Assembly (NCBI RefSeq): GCF_014905415.1
Contig: NZ_BNEO01000002.1
Coordinates: 992,001 to 1,056,000, forward strand
DNA from: Virgibacillus salexigens
Lineage (GTDB): Bacteria > Bacillota > Bacilli > Bacillales > Amphibacillaceae
Reading direction: 5' to 3'
Length of the DNA stretch: 64,000 nucleotides
Every line of letters begins with the position of its first letter. The stretch's first letter is position 1. This document shows, piece by piece, positions 18,446 to 28,773 of the stretch. Below the pieces are notes generated by a model. The model did no database searches. It was not told the DNA's origin and worked only from the letters and a program-made list of their open reading frames with translations. A program made the translations under genes and the position numbers.

Positions 18446-19732
18446 TTATTTAATTTTAGAAAATGCTTTGCGGATTGCATTTATTGTGTAGTCTATATCT
18501 TCGTCTGTATGCGCAGTAGAAAGAAATATCCCCTCGAATTGTGAAGGAGGTAAAAATACACCTTCTTCAATCATTGCTCGATAGTACTGGGCGAAGTAAT
18601 CGAGATTAGCACTTTGTGCCGTAGCAAAATTGGTTACTTCTTCATCGGTAAAGAATACTCCAACCATCGAACCAGCACGGTTTATGTGAAGTGGAATATT
18701 AAATTCTTCAGCAGCTTTTGAGAAGCCTTCCATTAAACGATCGACTTTTTTGCTAATTTCTTGATAAGAGGATTCATCGACAGCTTTTAACGTTTCTAAT
18801 CCCGCAGTCATTGCTAAAGGGTTTCCTGATAATGTACCAGCTTGATAAATAGATCCTGTTGGAGCGACCTTTTCCATAATCTCTCGTTTCCCACCATAAG
18901 CACCTACTGGTAATCCACCACCAATAACTTTGCCAAGACAAGTCATATCTGGCGTTACTCCAAAATGCCCTTGCGCACAATGATAACCAACACGGAACCC
19001 TGTCATTACTTCATCAAAAATCAAAACTGTACCATGTTCGTTCGTAATAGTGCGTAGTTCATGCAAGAAATTACCTTTAGGTGGGACAACCCCCATATTT
19101 CCAGATACGGGCTCAACAATTACTGCAGCAATATCATCTCCATATTGCTCAAATGCATAACGTACACTTTCCATATCATTATATGGAACAGTTATCGTAT
19201 TCTGGGCAATTGATTTAGGTACACCGGGACTATCAGGAAGACCTAATGTAGCAACTCCTGACCCGGCTTTAATTAACAAGGAATCACCATGCCCATGGTA
19301 GTTACCTTCGAATTTTAAAATTTTGTCTTTTCCCGTGTATCCTCTGGCTATACGTAACGCACTCATTGTTGCCTCTGTTCCTGAGTTAACCATACGTACC
19401 ATCTCAATTGAAGGAACCCTATCAATAACAAGTTGAGCAAGTTCATTTTCTAATAATGTTGGTGCGCCAAAACTCGTACCTTTTTCTGCTGTTTGCTTTA
19501 ATTTTTCGACAACACGATCATCCGCATGGCCCAACAATAAAGGTCCCCAACTCAAAACATAATCAATATATTCATTTCCATCAATGTCTTTAATTTTGGA
19601 CCCTTTGCCTGATTCCATAAAAATTGGTGACATACCTACAGATTTAAATGCACGTACAGGAGAATTAACTCCACCTGGCATTAAATCTACCGCTTCCTTA
19701 TATGCATCCTTTGAATTCGTAAAACTATTCAC
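18446..19732 (-). CDS. hemL: Glutamate-1-semialdehyde 2,1-aminomutase
   Basis: About 428 residues from GTG at 19730-19732 (GAGGTG eight bases upstream). Class III PLP aminotransferase fold. It has [17 protein letters not shown] near the N-terminus, [17 protein letters not shown], the cofactor Asp in [12 protein letters not shown], and the Schiff-base lysine in [17 protein letters not shown]. It makes 5-aminolevulinate from glutamate-1-semialdehyde, the second step of the C5 haem pathway. Last gene of the hem operon. Confidence 0.98.
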   Translation of the reverse strand: MNSFTNSKDAYKEAVDLMPGGVNSPVRAFKSVGMSPIFMESGKGSKIKDIDGNEYIDYVLSWGPLLLGHADDRVVEKLKQTAEKGTSFGAPTLLENELAQLVIDRVPSIEMVRMVNSGTEATMSALRIARGYTGKDKILKFEGNYHGHGDSLLIKAGSGVATLGLPDSPGVPKSIAQNTITVPYNDMESVRYAFEQYGDDIAAVIVEPVSGNMGVVPPKGNFLHELRTITNEHGTVLIFDEVMTGFRVGYHCAQGHFGVTPDMTCLGKVIGGGLPVGAYGGKREIMEKVAPTGSIYQAGTLSGNPLAMTAGLETLKAVDESSYQEISKKVDRLMEGFSKAAEEFNIPLHINRAGSMVGVFFTDEEVTNFATAQSANLDYFAQYYRAMIEEGVFLPPSQFEGIFLSTAHTDEDIDYTINAIRKAFSKIK

Positions 19733-19763
19733 AAAAATCACCTCATTAACGTTTAATTCGTAA

Positions 19764-20747
19764 TTATTGATTCAACCATTTGGCTGCATCTTTTGCAAAA
19801 TAGGTAATAATTAAATTTGCTCCAGCACGTTTCATGGATAATAATTTTTCCATAACTAGCTCTTTCTCATTAATCCAACCATTTTGTGCCGCGGCTTTTA
19901 CCATTGAATACTCCCCACTTACATTATACGCAACAACAGGAACATCAAATTGATTTCGAACTTCTCTTACAATATCCAAATAAGATAAGGCTGGTTTTAC
20001 AATAAGAAAATCTGCTCCTTCTTCAACATCTGCTTTAGCCTCCCGCATAGCTTCTAATCGGTTGGCTGGATCCATTTGATAGGTTTTACGATCACCAAAC
20101 TGTGGAGTACTATCAGCAGCATCTCTAAAAGGACCATAAAATGAAGATGAATACTTTACTGCATAAGACATAATTGGGATATTCGTAAAGCCTGCCTCAT
20201 CTAAAGCTTGACGAATGACAGTTACAAACCCATCCATCATATTAGAAGGAGCAATGATATCTGCACCGGCTTTTGCTTGGGATACAGCTGTTTTAGCTAA
20301 TAAATCCAGTGAAGCATCATTATCTACCTCATGACGGTGAATAACACCACAATGACCATGAGATGTATATTCACATAAACAAGTATCAGCAAGAATTAAC
20401 ATCGCCGGAAATTCCGCTTTAATCAAACGCGTTGCTTCCTGAACAATTCCAGTTTCAATAAAAGCTCCAGTTCCTTGTTCGTCTTTTTCCTTTGGAACAC
20501 CAAATAACATCATCGCTTTTATTCCGAGCTCGTCTAATTCTGTTACTTCATTTAAAAGTAGGTCTAAAGAAACTTGGAAAACGCCGGGCATGGATGGTAC
20601 TTCCCTCTTCAACTTTTCGCCTTCAATCACAAACATGGGATAAATTAAGTCATCTACACTTAACTGTGTTTCTCTAACAAGCGAGCGCATGGATGCCGAA
20701 CTTCTTAATCTACGATGTCTAGCAAAGCCTTTTATATCTGTCATCAT
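19764..20747 (-). CDS. hemB: Porphobilinogen synthase (ALA dehydratase)
   Basis: 327 residues. The zinc-site cysteines are in [14 protein letters not shown] near residue 121. The two Schiff-base lysines lie in [17 protein letters not shown] and [12 protein letters not shown]. It condenses two 5-aminolevulinate molecules to porphobilinogen. The start overlaps hemD by four bases, implying coupled translation. Confidence 0.98.
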   Translation of the reverse strand: MMTDIKGFARHRRLRSSASMRSLVRETQLSVDDLIYPMFVIEGEKLKREVPSMPGVFQVSLDLLLNEVTELDELGIKAMMLFGVPKEKDEQGTGAFIETGIVQEATRLIKAEFPAMLILADTCLCEYTSHGHCGVIHRHEVDNDASLDLLAKTAVSQAKAGADIIAPSNMMDGFVTVIRQALDEAGFTNIPIMSYAVKYSSSFYGPFRDAADSTPQFGDRKTYQMDPANRLEAMREAKADVEEGADFLIVKPALSYLDIVREVRNQFDVPVVAYNVSGEYSMVKAAAQNGWINEKELVMEKLLSMKRAGANLIITYFAKDAAKWLNQ

Positions 20748-21514
20748 TTCTTCCCCTTCCTTATTATATCTTCTTGTATACGAGCGATCATACCATCTAT
20801 TGTATATTCACTTGGCATTAAAATAGATGAAAAACCTAACTCCTTGGCACGTTGTTTCGTTGTTGAACCAATACAAACACAGGTTGCTGCCACATCCATT
20901 GTCGTCATTTCCACAAATGATTCAACTGTAGAAGGGCTTGTAAACGTAATATAATCAATTTGACTATTTAATAATTGCTCTCGCAGTTTATTCTTCATAC
21001 TATAATTAGCATGTGTTTCATAGACTTCCATAGCTGTAAATGCCTTCTCAGCTGCTTTTAATCGATTCGGCAATACATCTCTTGAACGGTTCCCTCTAAC
21101 AAGTAATATAGACGTGGCATCGGGATAGCTTGTTAGGAATTCTTCAGCCATCGTGGCTGCATTATAAGTACTTGGTATAAAATCCGCTTTTCTACCGTAT
21201 AAAATCAATGTCTCTTCCGTTTTTCTACCAACCACTGCGATATTTTTCGTATGAAGTATATCTTGATTCACTTGATAGTAGTTAGCAAGCTGAAAGAAGC
21301 AATCTACACCATTGGAGCTTGTAAATAAAATCCAATCAAATGTATCTAACCTTTTAAAGTCTAAGTGATTTTCCTTTGTTTTACTGCATTCAATTCGCAA
21401 TAGCGGAATTTCTATTGGAACGCCGCCCAACTGCTTTATCTTTTCTGAGAAAGCAGCTGTCTTCTTTTTTTCCCTTGTAATGAGAATCCGTTTATTTTGT
21501 AACGGGAAACTCAT
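20744..21514 (-). CDS. hemD: Uroporphyrinogen-III synthase
   Basis: 256 residues, HEM4 fold with two alpha/beta lobes. The family is poorly conserved; typical features here are [13 protein letters not shown] at the start, [33 protein letters not shown] and [17 protein letters not shown]. It closes and rearranges hydroxymethylbilane. It overlaps hemC by one base and hemB by four. Confidence 0.95.
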   Translation of the reverse strand: MSFPLQNKRILITREKKKTAAFSEKIKQLGGVPIEIPLLRIECSKTKENHLDFKRLDTFDWILFTSSNGVDCFFQLANYYQVNQDILHTKNIAVVGRKTEETLILYGRKADFIPSTYNAATMAEEFLTSYPDATSILLVRGNRSRDVLPNRLKAAEKAFTAMEVYETHANYSMKNKLREQLLNSQIDYITFTSPSTVESFVEMTTMDVAATCVCIGSTTKQRAKELGFSSILMPSEYTIDGMIARIQEDIIRKGKK

Positions 21515-22443
21515 TACTGATCAAGCTCCTCTTTAACTTGATCAATAATTTCTTTAGCACCTTGTTTCATTAGTATTTCTGCTGCTTCTCTGCCAACCGA
21601 TTCAGGATCTGTACCACGAACAACCTCTTTTAAAATCGTCTTCCCATCAGGTGTACCTACAAGTGCAGTAAGCACAATCGTATCATTTTCTAAATAAGCA
21701 TAGCCTCCAATTGGAACTTGGCAACCACCTTCTAATAAATGGAGGAAAGTGCGTTCTGCTTTTACAGTACGTGCTGTGTATTCATTATTGATTCGTGCTA
21801 GTAGATCCCGCAGTTCCTTATCATCTTCGCGACATTCAATTGCTAATGCCCCTTGTCCAACTGCAGGCACACACACATCCGGCTCTAAATACTCTGTGAT
21901 TAACTCTTCACTTAGCCCTACACGTTTCAATCCAGAAACCGCTAAGACGATAGCATCATAATCCTCTTCTCTTAGTTTACGAATGCGAGTTTCAATATTC
22001 CCCCGTATCCACTTAATCGTTACGTCTGGTCGTGCTGCTAAAATTTGTGCTGCACGGCGTAAACTACTCGTTCCTACAATAGCGCCTTCTTTAAGATCAT
22101 GTAAAGAAATATTACCTTTCGAAATAAATGCATCTCGATGATCCTCACGTTCAGGAATAGAAGTTATTACAAGCCCTTCTGGCATTGTTGATGGCATATC
22201 CTTCATACTATGTACAGCTAAATCAATTTCTTTATCGTACATTGCCTGTTCTATTTCTTTCACAAATAAACCTTTTCCGCCTACTTTAGAAAGCGTTACA
22301 TCCAGTATACGATCACCTTTCGTTACAATTTTTTTTACTTCTATTTCGTTGTCTATACCAGCTTGTCTTAATCTGTCTATTACCCAATCTGTTTGGGTTA
22401 ATGCCAGATTACTTTTTCTTGATCCAATTACAATTTTACGCAA
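21514..22443 (-). CDS. hemC: Hydroxymethylbilane synthase (porphobilinogen deaminase)
   Basis: 309 residues from TTG (22441-22443) with GGAGGAAG upstream. It begins [36 protein letters not shown] and the dipyrromethane cofactor cysteine in [14 protein letters not shown] are intact. It polymerises four porphobilinogens. Fourth pathway step, third gene of the operon. Confidence 0.98.
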   Translation of the reverse strand: MRKIVIGSRKSNLALTQTDWVIDRLRQAGIDNEIEVKKIVTKGDRILDVTLSKVGGKGLFVKEIEQAMYDKEIDLAVHSMKDMPSTMPEGLVITSIPEREDHRDAFISKGNISLHDLKEGAIVGTSSLRRAAQILAARPDVTIKWIRGNIETRIRKLREEDYDAIVLAVSGLKRVGLSEELITEYLEPDVCVPAVGQGALAIECREDDKELRDLLARINNEYTARTVKAERTFLHLLEGGCQVPIGGYAYLENDTIVLTALVGTPDGKTILKEVVRGTDPESVGREAAEILMKQGAKEIIDQVKEELDQ

Positions 22444-22462
22444 TGTACTTCCTCCTTAACAG

Positions 22463-23281
22463 TTAAAAGTGAAAATTCGATAAGGTACTAAACAAAAAGA
22501 AATTGATGAGCAACAAGAGAAATGCTGCAGTATTGTACATAGCTGTTGCTTTCCCTTTGTAGTTGTTTATTAATCTTAAGATCAAATATACGATATAAAC
22601 GCCTAAAACAAAAAACGAACCAATCGTTTTCAGGTCTAGCCAGTAAAATTCAGCGTTCGAAACATATGCCCAAACTACACCTAATATGATGGCAATTAGC
22701 AATAAAGGTACTCCAATGGTTACGGATTTAAAAGAATAGTCATCTAACCGATTCAAATCACCAAATCGCCACATCCATTTAAACCCTTTTTTTCGTTTTA
22801 ATAGTTGATATTGAATAATATACATAAATGATAATAAAAACGAGAATGTAAAAAAACCATAGGATACAATTGCAATTGCTATATGCGTTACTAAAATTTC
22901 ATGTACTAGCTGAACCCCATGCGTATCTAAATTTTCCTGAGCATTCAATAGCAAATATAATAATAGAATAAAAAAACTAAAAACATTTGTAAAAAATACA
23001 ATGAAATGTACAGCGAAAAATTTATTTGCAAGTAATGAGATTGTCACTAATACCCAAGCATAAAGAAATAAACTATCATTCAGCGTTATTATTGGAAAAT
23101 TATTCTTAATGAATACTTCATACAATAAAAAAACGGTTTGAATAATCCAAACCATACTAAGCAACCAGAAGGCGATGCGATTGACCCTCCGGCTGTCTTG
23201 AATAAAGTCAATAAAGTACCCAATCAAGCTCAATCCATAGATAATCAGTATGAATTCATAAAGCCATTTCAGTTCCATCAT
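22463..23281 (-). CDS. hemX: HemX, CcsA/cytochrome c assembly-type membrane protein
   Basis: 272 residues with eight hydrophobic segments. The CcsA/ResC-like core includes HEILVTHIAIAIVSYGFFTFSFLLSFMY. In B. subtilis HemX lowers the level of HemA protein. Here, as there, it lies between hemA and hemC, and only about 15-20 bases separate it from each neighbour. Confidence 0.92.
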   Translation of the reverse strand: MMELKWLYEFILIIYGLSLIGYFIDFIQDSRRVNRIAFWLLSMVWIIQTVFLLYEVFIKNNFPIITLNDSLFLYAWVLVTISLLANKFFAVHFIVFFTNVFSFFILLLYLLLNAQENLDTHGVQLVHEILVTHIAIAIVSYGFFTFSFLLSFMYIIQYQLLKRKKGFKWMWRFGDLNRLDDYSFKSVTIGVPLLLIAIILGVVWAYVSNAEFYWLDLKTIGSFFVLGVYIVYLILRLINNYKGKATAMYNTAAFLLLLINFFLFSTLSNFHF

Positions 23282-23296
23282 ACTAGAATCCTTTCA

Positions 23297-24667
23297 TTAA
23301 ATGGTCTTTATTTTATCTAACAACGAAAAGGATACCTCTTTTTTCTTCATTGCTGTAGCTGTATCATTTTTTTTTGATTGTTTTTCTAGTTCAGCCTGTA
23401 CTTCTTCCTCAATACCAAAAATATCAATAAAAAGTTGTAATGTTTCATCTGCTTTTTCTTTCGCAGCTAATTCTTTTGCCTGTGTAACAGGTTCCTTAAG
23501 TAATTGATTCACAATACTTTTTGTGTGTTTATTAATCACTTTTCTTTCTCTTTCTGTTAAATCAGGAATCTTTCTTTCAATACTTTTGACAGTTTCAGCC
23601 TGGATAGAAAGTGCTTTCTGTCTTAGGGCCGATATAACGGGTACAACCCCTAATGTTTTTAACCAGTCCTTAAATGCAACAATCTCCGCTTCAAACAGTA
23701 ATTCAATCTCCTCAGCAGCAGATTTTCTTGCTTCTAAATTCTCGTCTACAATATGTTGTAAATCATCAATATCATATAGAAAAATATGATCCAGTTCGCT
23801 AATGCTTGGATCAACGTCTCTAGGCACTGCAATGTCCACTAGAAATAATGGTGAACCTTTACGTTGCTTTTGAATAGGTTCGATCATCTCTTTTGTTAAT
23901 ACAACAGAATCAGAACCTGTTGATGTTAACACAATATCGGCAGTATGCATTACTTGAGATAAATTATCCATCGATTCAGCACCAGCATCAAATTTTAATG
24001 CTAGAGCTTCCGCTTTTTCTTTTGTACGATTCACTACAGTTATTTGGGATACTCCAGAGCCTTGAAGGTTCTTCGCAGCTAATTCCCCCATTTTACCGGC
24101 ACCTAAGATGACGACATGTTTCTGGTGCATATCACCAAAGATTTTTTTGGCTAACTCAACCGCTGCGTAACTTACTGAAACTGCATGTTCACCAATAGCC
24201 GTATCCTTTTGCACTCGTTTGCCAAATGTAATAGCCTGTTTAAACAATTCATTAAAAATGGTACCTGTCGTTTGCATTTTTTGTGATGTAAGGAAAGCTT
24301 GTTTCACTTGTCCTAAGATCTGCGTTTCTCCTAATACCATAGAATCTAGACCGGTAACAACACGAAAAAGATGTTCCAGCGCACCATCATCTTCTGTAAT
24401 TCGTAAGAAAGGGGTAAATTCCCCCTTATCTACATCAAACCAGTTCGACAAGAATTGCTTAATATAGTAACGTCCAGTATGAAGTTGATCAACTACAGCA
24501 TAAATTTCGGTCCGATTACATGTTGAAACAATCACATTTTCTAAAATACTCTTTTGATCTTTTAGTGCAGCCATTGCTTGATGAAGATCTTCTTCTGAAA
24601 ATGCGAGCTTTTCCCTTATTTCAACAGGGGCTGTTCTGTAATTAAACCCTACTTTTAATATATGCAC
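23297..24667 (-). CDS. hemA: Glutamyl-tRNA reductase
   Basis: 456 residues from GTG at 24665-24667, which gives [21 protein letters not shown] and has GGGGGT eight bases upstream; a TTG five codons earlier is the alternative. The catalytic Cys is in [13 protein letters not shown] near residue 48. The NADPH-binding Rossmann motif is [17 protein letters not shown], and the C-terminal dimerisation helix follows. It reduces glutamyl-tRNA to glutamate-1-semialdehyde, the committed and regulated step. First gene of the operon. Confidence 0.98.
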   Translation of the reverse strand: MHILKVGFNYRTAPVEIREKLAFSEEDLHQAMAALKDQKSILENVIVSTCNRTEIYAVVDQLHTGRYYIKQFLSNWFDVDKGEFTPFLRITEDDGALEHLFRVVTGLDSMVLGETQILGQVKQAFLTSQKMQTTGTIFNELFKQAITFGKRVQKDTAIGEHAVSVSYAAVELAKKIFGDMHQKHVVILGAGKMGELAAKNLQGSGVSQITVVNRTKEKAEALALKFDAGAESMDNLSQVMHTADIVLTSTGSDSVVLTKEMIEPIQKQRKGSPLFLVDIAVPRDVDPSISELDHIFLYDIDDLQHIVDENLEARKSAAEEIELLFEAEIVAFKDWLKTLGVVPVISALRQKALSIQAETVKSIERKIPDLTERERKVINKHTKSIVNQLLKEPVTQAKELAAKEKADETLQLFIDIFGIEEEVQAELEKQSKKNDTATAMKKKEVSFSLLDKIKTI

Positions 24668-24775
24668 ATTATCTACCCCCAAAAATCCTTAACTCATCCA
24701 TTCATTCATTATAACTTATTATCATTAAAAAATAAAAAGTTTTACTTAATAATTAATATAAATTAAAGCCTTTAC

Positions 24776-24792
24776 TAATTACCATTATAACA
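24776..24792 (-). promoter_or_regulatory. hemA promoter: extended -10 overlapping a PerR-box-like sequence
   Basis: The minus strand reads TGTTATAAT, an extended -10 (TGnTATAAT, hexamer at 24784-24789). It overlaps TTATAATGGTAATTA (24776-24790), which matches one half of the PerR box TTATAATnATTATAA fully and the other half at four of seven bases. hemA is a PerR target in B. subtilis. The -35 is weak. Regulation by PerR is inferred. Confidence 0.45.
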
Positions 24793-24938
24793 TGTAAATT
24801 TAATTACAATTTCTTAAAATGTGAACATAATCTGAAACAATATGGTAGGATAAACCGTATATGATATAACTCGACTGTACTTTATCATAATGGCCATTAA
24901 GAAGCAAGAATCTGATACAGCAACACTGAGGTGATACT

Positions 24939-25421
24939 TTGAAAAAACAACACACACTTGCAGCTTATTTATTAATTGGAATTGGGATATTTTTTTTATT
25001 ACAACAATTAAAGATCCCCATCTTTTCTAATTTTTATTCATGGCAAACAATAATCATTCTAATTGGGCTTGTTTTACTTATACATAGTTATGCTACAAAG
25101 AATTACCATAATCTTTTTAGTGGAACCATTGTTTTAGGGCTTGGCATTCATTTTTACGGGCTTAGTTATTATTCCTTTTGGATAGATCATTGGGCAATGT
25201 ATGTACTAATTGTGGGAATTGCATTTATTATTCGTTTTCTACAAACAAAAGAAGGACTTTTGCCTGGTATCCTCCTTATTGGTTTTGCAATTATCATGCT
25301 ATTTTCTATTCAATTGCCGGTATGGTTAAATTGGATTTACGTGATTATTGATTTTATGGAACGATTTTGGCCAATTATATTTATCGTTTTAGGATTGTAT
25401 TTGTTAAAACGAAAAAAGTAG
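24939..25421 (+). CDS. LiaI/LiaF-type multi-pass membrane protein
   Basis: 160 residues from TTG (GAGGTGATACT upstream). Six or so hydrophobic segments, two of them starting with similar glycine-rich helices (AAYLLIGIGIFFLLQQL and LPGILLIGFAIIMLF), then WPIIFIVLGLYLLKRKK. This is the pattern of the LiaI-LiaF-like transmembrane domain, often linked to envelope-stress sensing. B. subtilis has a membrane gene in this interval, but orthology was not established. Divergent from hemA. Confidence 0.75.
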   Translation: MKKQHTLAAYLLIGIGIFFLLQQLKIPIFSNFYSWQTIIILIGLVLLIHSYATKNYHNLFSGTIVLGLGIHFYGLSYYSFWIDHWAMYVLIVGIAFIIRFLQTKEGLLPGILLIGFAIIMLFSIQLPVWLNWIYVIIDFMERFWPIIFIVLGLYLLKRKK

Positions 25422-25530
25422 CCTGAAAAAAATGCAAGTATATCATAAGCCAATTGGATGGCGCTTTCCACTACCAAAGGCGGTTAAGGCCGTGCTCTAG
25501 TAATTAGCATTTGAACGAATAAACGATAAA

Positions 25531-25576
25531 ATCCCAACTACGATCCGTATTCATATGCTCGGATGATAGTTGGGAT
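25531..25576. terminator. Bidirectional terminator between the membrane protein and ABC operon
   Basis: ATCCCAACTACGATCCG / CGGATGATAGTTGGGAT, an almost perfect 17-bp stem with a 12-base loop. ATTTCTT follows on plus and TTTATCG on minus. It serves the two convergent units. Confidence 0.8.
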
Positions 25577-25613
25577 ATTTCTTATCTAAATCACTTTTGT
25601 TTCGGGCTCTTTT

Positions 25614-26351
25614 CTACAATACAGAGCTTAAAAATGCTTGGGTCCTTAATTCTTGTGGATAATCAAATACTTCTTTCGGTGTACCTGCTTCCACAATTCT
25701 TCCTTCATGCATATAAATTACCCAATCTGCTACTTCTCTTGCAAACCCCATTTCATGTGTCACAATAACCATTGTCATGCCCTCTTTTGCTAATTCTTTT
25801 ATCGTTCCTAGAACTTCCCCAACAAGCTCTGGATCTAAAGCTGAGGTAGGCTCGTCAAATAACATCACCTTTGGGTTCATTGCGAGAGCTCTTGCTATAG
25901 CTACACGTTGCTGCTGTCCACCAGAAAGTGTTGAGGGATAGACATGAAGTTTATCACCCAATCCGACTTTTCCTAATAGTACTTTTCCTTCACTTACTGC
26001 CTGTTGTTTACTTTTACGCTTGACATGTGTAGGCGCTTCAATTATATTCTGCAGTACTGTCATATGGGGAAATAAATTAAAATGCTGAAAAACCATTCCT
26101 ATTTTTTTACGAATCGTATTAAGATCATGCGTATTTTGTTCTATTCGTTCTCCATCAATTATAATATGCCCGCTATTTTTCAATTCTAAAAAGTTTAAAC
26201 AGCGTAACAAAGTACTTTTTCCTGAACCGCTAGCTCCAACTAGTACAACGACTTCTCTTTCTTTCACTGTCAGGTTAATATCTTTCAACACCTGCAGATT
26301 TCCAAACGATTTGTTTAAGTTATTTACCCGTATCATTTCCATTGTATTCAT
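25614..26351 (-). CDS. Polar amino acid ABC transporter, ATP-binding protein
   Basis: 245 residues. Walker [16 protein letters not shown] near residue 38, Q-loop [14 protein letters not shown], signature [15 protein letters not shown], Walker [15 protein letters not shown], and H-loop [10 protein letters not shown]. This is the GlnQ/ArtM type of the polar amino acid uptake family. It is the last gene of a binding protein-permease-ATPase operon. The transported amino acid cannot be read from the sequence. Confidence 0.95.
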   Translation of the reverse strand: MNTMEMIRVNNLNKSFGNLQVLKDINLTVKEREVVVLVGASGSGKSTLLRCLNFLELKNSGHIIIDGERIEQNTHDLNTIRKKIGMVFQHFNLFPHMTVLQNIIEAPTHVKRKSKQQAVSEGKVLLGKVGLGDKLHVYPSTLSGGQQQRVAIARALAMNPKVMLFDEPTSALDPELVGEVLGTIKELAKEGMTMVIVTHEMGFAREVADWVIYMHEGRIVEAGTPKEVFDYPQELRTQAFLSSVL

Positions 26352-26374
26352 TCATTTTTTGCCTCCCATACGAT

Positions 26375-27049
26375 TTAGTCACTTTTAGCCAGTTTCTTTT
26401 CTGTTATGTTCACAAAATATGTAAGTATTAGGACAATGATCAAATAATAAATAGCTACAGTAATAAAATAAGGTAAATAATCAAAACTATTTGACCCCAT
26501 CGTACTTGCTACTCCAAATAGATCTTGCATGCCAATAAATGAAATTAATGAGGAATCCTTTATACCAATGATGAACTGATTACCTAAAGAAGGAATTGCT
26601 CGTCGTATCGCTTGTGGTAAGACAATTCGTCTTATGGTTAAGCCACTACTCATACCAAGAGATCGCCCTGCTTCAATCTGCCCTTTATCAATGGATTGTA
26701 TTGCACCACGAATTATTTCGGCTATATATGCGCCACTATGAAAAGCGAGTCCAGCTACACCTGCCCAAAACATTGGGATAAGCAGAAGATCTGTCAAGCC
26801 ATAATACAAAATAAAAATTTGTACAATTAATGGTGTCCCTCGAACAATCCAAATGTATGCATCCGCTACCCATTTTAAAATCCTTATATTTGAAATTTTT
26901 AGGATGGCAAAAAACAACCCTATGATTAACGCAATAATTAAAGAAACGACAGATAATTTAATGGTAATCCATAAACCTTCCATAAACACATCCATACTAC
27001 CAACAAATACATCAAAAAAATGTCCGATTGCTGAAAGAATCTTTATCAA
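26375..27049 (-). CDS. Polar amino acid ABC transporter, permease
   Basis: 224 residues, HisM/GlnP type with about five transmembrane segments and the ATPase-contact EAA loop (EAGRSLGMSSGLTIRRIVLPQA). The proposed TTG start (27047-27049) sits very close to its AAAGGGG site, so the exact start is unsure; ATG 18 codons in is an alternative that would shorten the first helix. It lies between the binding-protein and ATPase genes. Confidence 0.93.
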   Translation of the reverse strand: MIKILSAIGHFFDVFVGSMDVFMEGLWITIKLSVVSLIIALIIGLFFAILKISNIRILKWVADAYIWIVRGTPLIVQIFILYYGLTDLLLIPMFWAGVAGLAFHSGAYIAEIIRGAIQSIDKGQIEAGRSLGMSSGLTIRRIVLPQAIRRAIPSLGNQFIIGIKDSSLISFIGMQDLFGVASTMGSNSFDYLPYFITVAIYYLIIVLILTYFVNITEKKLAKSD

Positions 27050-27064
27050 CCCCTTTCATACCAT

Positions 27065-27095
27065 AAGAAATGTGCGCAAATAACGCACATTTCTT
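27065..27095 (-). terminator. Attenuating hairpin between binding protein and permease
   Basis: AAGAAATGTGCG / CGCACATTTCTT, a 12-bp perfect stem directly after the binding-protein stop, with no long T-run. In such operons this kind of hairpin stabilises the upstream mRNA so that the binding protein is made in excess; that role is inferred here. Confidence 0.65.
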
Positions 27096-27893
27096 TTATT
27101 GCTCTGCTTCTTTCTTTTTAGTAATGTCTCCACCAATCCATTCTTTCGATAGTTCCTCTAATTCTCCGTTTTCTTTCATTTCCTTTAATACCTCATTAAC
27201 TGCTTCTAAAAGTGCTTCATTTTCCTTTGAAATAGCAATTGCTTGTTCACTGATACCTAGTTGAATTCGACTTTCTACATTCAATCCATTATCGATAGCA
27301 TTAAACCCTGTTACATCATCGGTAATAACTGCATCATGATGTCCCTTTGCCAAGGATTGAAGAGCTACAACGTCACTATCTACTTGAGGAATATTATCGG
27401 TATACTGTTTAGCAATTTCAATGTAAGTAGTTCCTCTTGCTACCGATATCTCCTTCCCTTTGAGGTCATCTGCAGATTGAATATCGCTATCTGGCCTAGT
27501 ATAGATTACTGGACCTGAATAATAATAAGGTTTTGAAAAATTCACCTGTTCCAGACGTTCCTCTGTAATCGTATGACTTGCAACTGCAATATCATACCTC
27601 CCCTCAGTGACCCCTGTTACTATTCCCGCAAACTTCGCTCGCTGAGGATTTGGTTCTAGTCCTAATTTGTTAGCTATAGCTTTACCAACAGCTATGTCAT
27701 AACCAACCATTTCGGTTCCTTCCATATAACTAAATGGTTTGAATTCGCCAGAAGCTGCAAAAGTTAATTTGCCTTCTTCAATTAAGGAATACTCATTATT
27801 GTTTTCCGTATTTCCATGGGAAGAAGATTCCGTTCCACAAGCGGAAATAAAACAGATGAATAATAGCATAATCAACATATTCCGTTTTTTCAT
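27096..27893 (-). CDS. Polar amino acid ABC transporter, substrate-binding lipoprotein
   Basis: 265 residues from ATG 27891-27893 (AAAGGG eight bases upstream); the frame is open far upstream, but this start gives a clean lipoprotein signal (MKKRNMLIMLLFICFISACG) with a cysteine at residue 19. The mature part is a periplasmic-binding-protein-like SBP_bac_3 domain (GKLTFAASGEFKPFSYMEG, MVGYDIAVGKAIANKLG, AVASHTITEERLEQVNFS). It captures the ligand outside the membrane for the permease. Confidence 0.94.
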   Translation of the reverse strand: MKKRNMLIMLLFICFISACGTESSSHGNTENNNEYSLIEEGKLTFAASGEFKPFSYMEGTEMVGYDIAVGKAIANKLGLEPNPQRAKFAGIVTGVTEGRYDIAVASHTITEERLEQVNFSKPYYYSGPVIYTRPDSDIQSADDLKGKEISVARGTTYIEIAKQYTDNIPQVDSDVVALQSLAKGHHDAVITDDVTGFNAIDNGLNVESRIQLGISEQAIAISKENEALLEAVNEVLKEMKENGELEELSKEWIGGDITKKKEAEQ

Positions 27894-28114
27894 TGAATAC
27901 ACCCTTTCTTTTTCTACCTGCGTTAAATCCTTATTTGATAAAGTATTAGCATAATTATAACAATTATCTAAAAATTCTCCGAATTCATTTACACCTAGTT
28001 TTTTTGCTTTGTATTCAAAAAACTTTGAATTACCTTGTATTCCCTTCGCTTCCCTCACATATACCTAAGCATCCTTTGAGATACCTTAACTATGCCTTCG
28101 TTTCGATACCTTCC

Positions 28115-28167
28115 CAAAAAAACCCGTAAAGGAAACAAAAATCATCTTGTTCCTTTACGGGCTTTTC
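28115..28167. terminator. Bidirectional terminator between engB and the ABC operon
   Basis: CCCGTAAAGGAA / TTCCTTTACGGG, a 12-bp stem with GGGTTTTTTTGGG downstream of engB (minus) and GGGCTTTTCTTTTTT on the plus strand. It ends the lonA-engB transcript. Confidence 0.9.
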
Positions 28168-28185
28168 TTTTTTAGAAATGTTTGC

Positions 28186-28773
28186 TTACAGTCCCATATA
28201 TTCTCTTAAAATGGACCATGCCTCATCTTTTCCCTCCCCTGTTTCTGCAGAAAAGGGTAATAAAATATCTTCGGGTTCTAGATCGAATAGGTTTTTTGTA
28301 CGTTTCAAATGTTTGGCACGTTTACTTTTTGGTACTTTATCCAATTTTGTTGCAATTACCACAACTGGAAGGTCATAATATTTTAAATAATCGTACATCT
28401 GAATATCATCATTCGTAGGTTCATGGCGTACATCTGTAATAAGCAGAACTGCCTTTAAGGAAGATCTTTTTTCAAAATAGGTTTCCATCATCTTACCCCA
28501 TTTTCGCCTCTCTTTTTTTGAGACTTTCGCATAACCATAACCAGGTACATCCACAAAATAGAAAGCTTCATTAATTTTATAAAAATTAAGTGTTTGTGTT
28601 TTTCCTGGTTTAGAAGATGTTCTAGCTAAATTCTTCCGATTAATTAATTTATTAATAAACGAAGATTTGCCTACATTAGACCGGCCAGCTAAGGCTACCT
28701 CCGGTAATTGATCAGTTGGATATTGTTTTTCACTTACAGCACTTATGACAATTTCAGCGTTTGTTACTTTCAT
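28186..28773 (-). CDS. engB: Ribosome biogenesis GTPase EngB (YsxC)
   Basis: 195 residues. G1 [12 protein letters not shown] near residue 31, G3 [11 protein letters not shown]4 TKLDK, and G5 SAETG near 170. An essential GTPase for late assembly of the 50S subunit. It overlaps the lonA end by 20 bases, so the two are co-translated, as in B. subtilis. Confidence 0.98.
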   Translation of the reverse strand: MKVTNAEIVISAVSEKQYPTDQLPEVALAGRSNVGKSSFINKLINRKNLARTSSKPGKTQTLNFYKINEAFYFVDVPGYGYAKVSKKERRKWGKMMETYFEKRSSLKAVLLITDVRHEPTNDDIQMYDYLKYYDLPVVVIATKLDKVPKSKRAKHLKRTKNLFDLEPEDILLPFSAETGEGKDEAWSILREYMGL

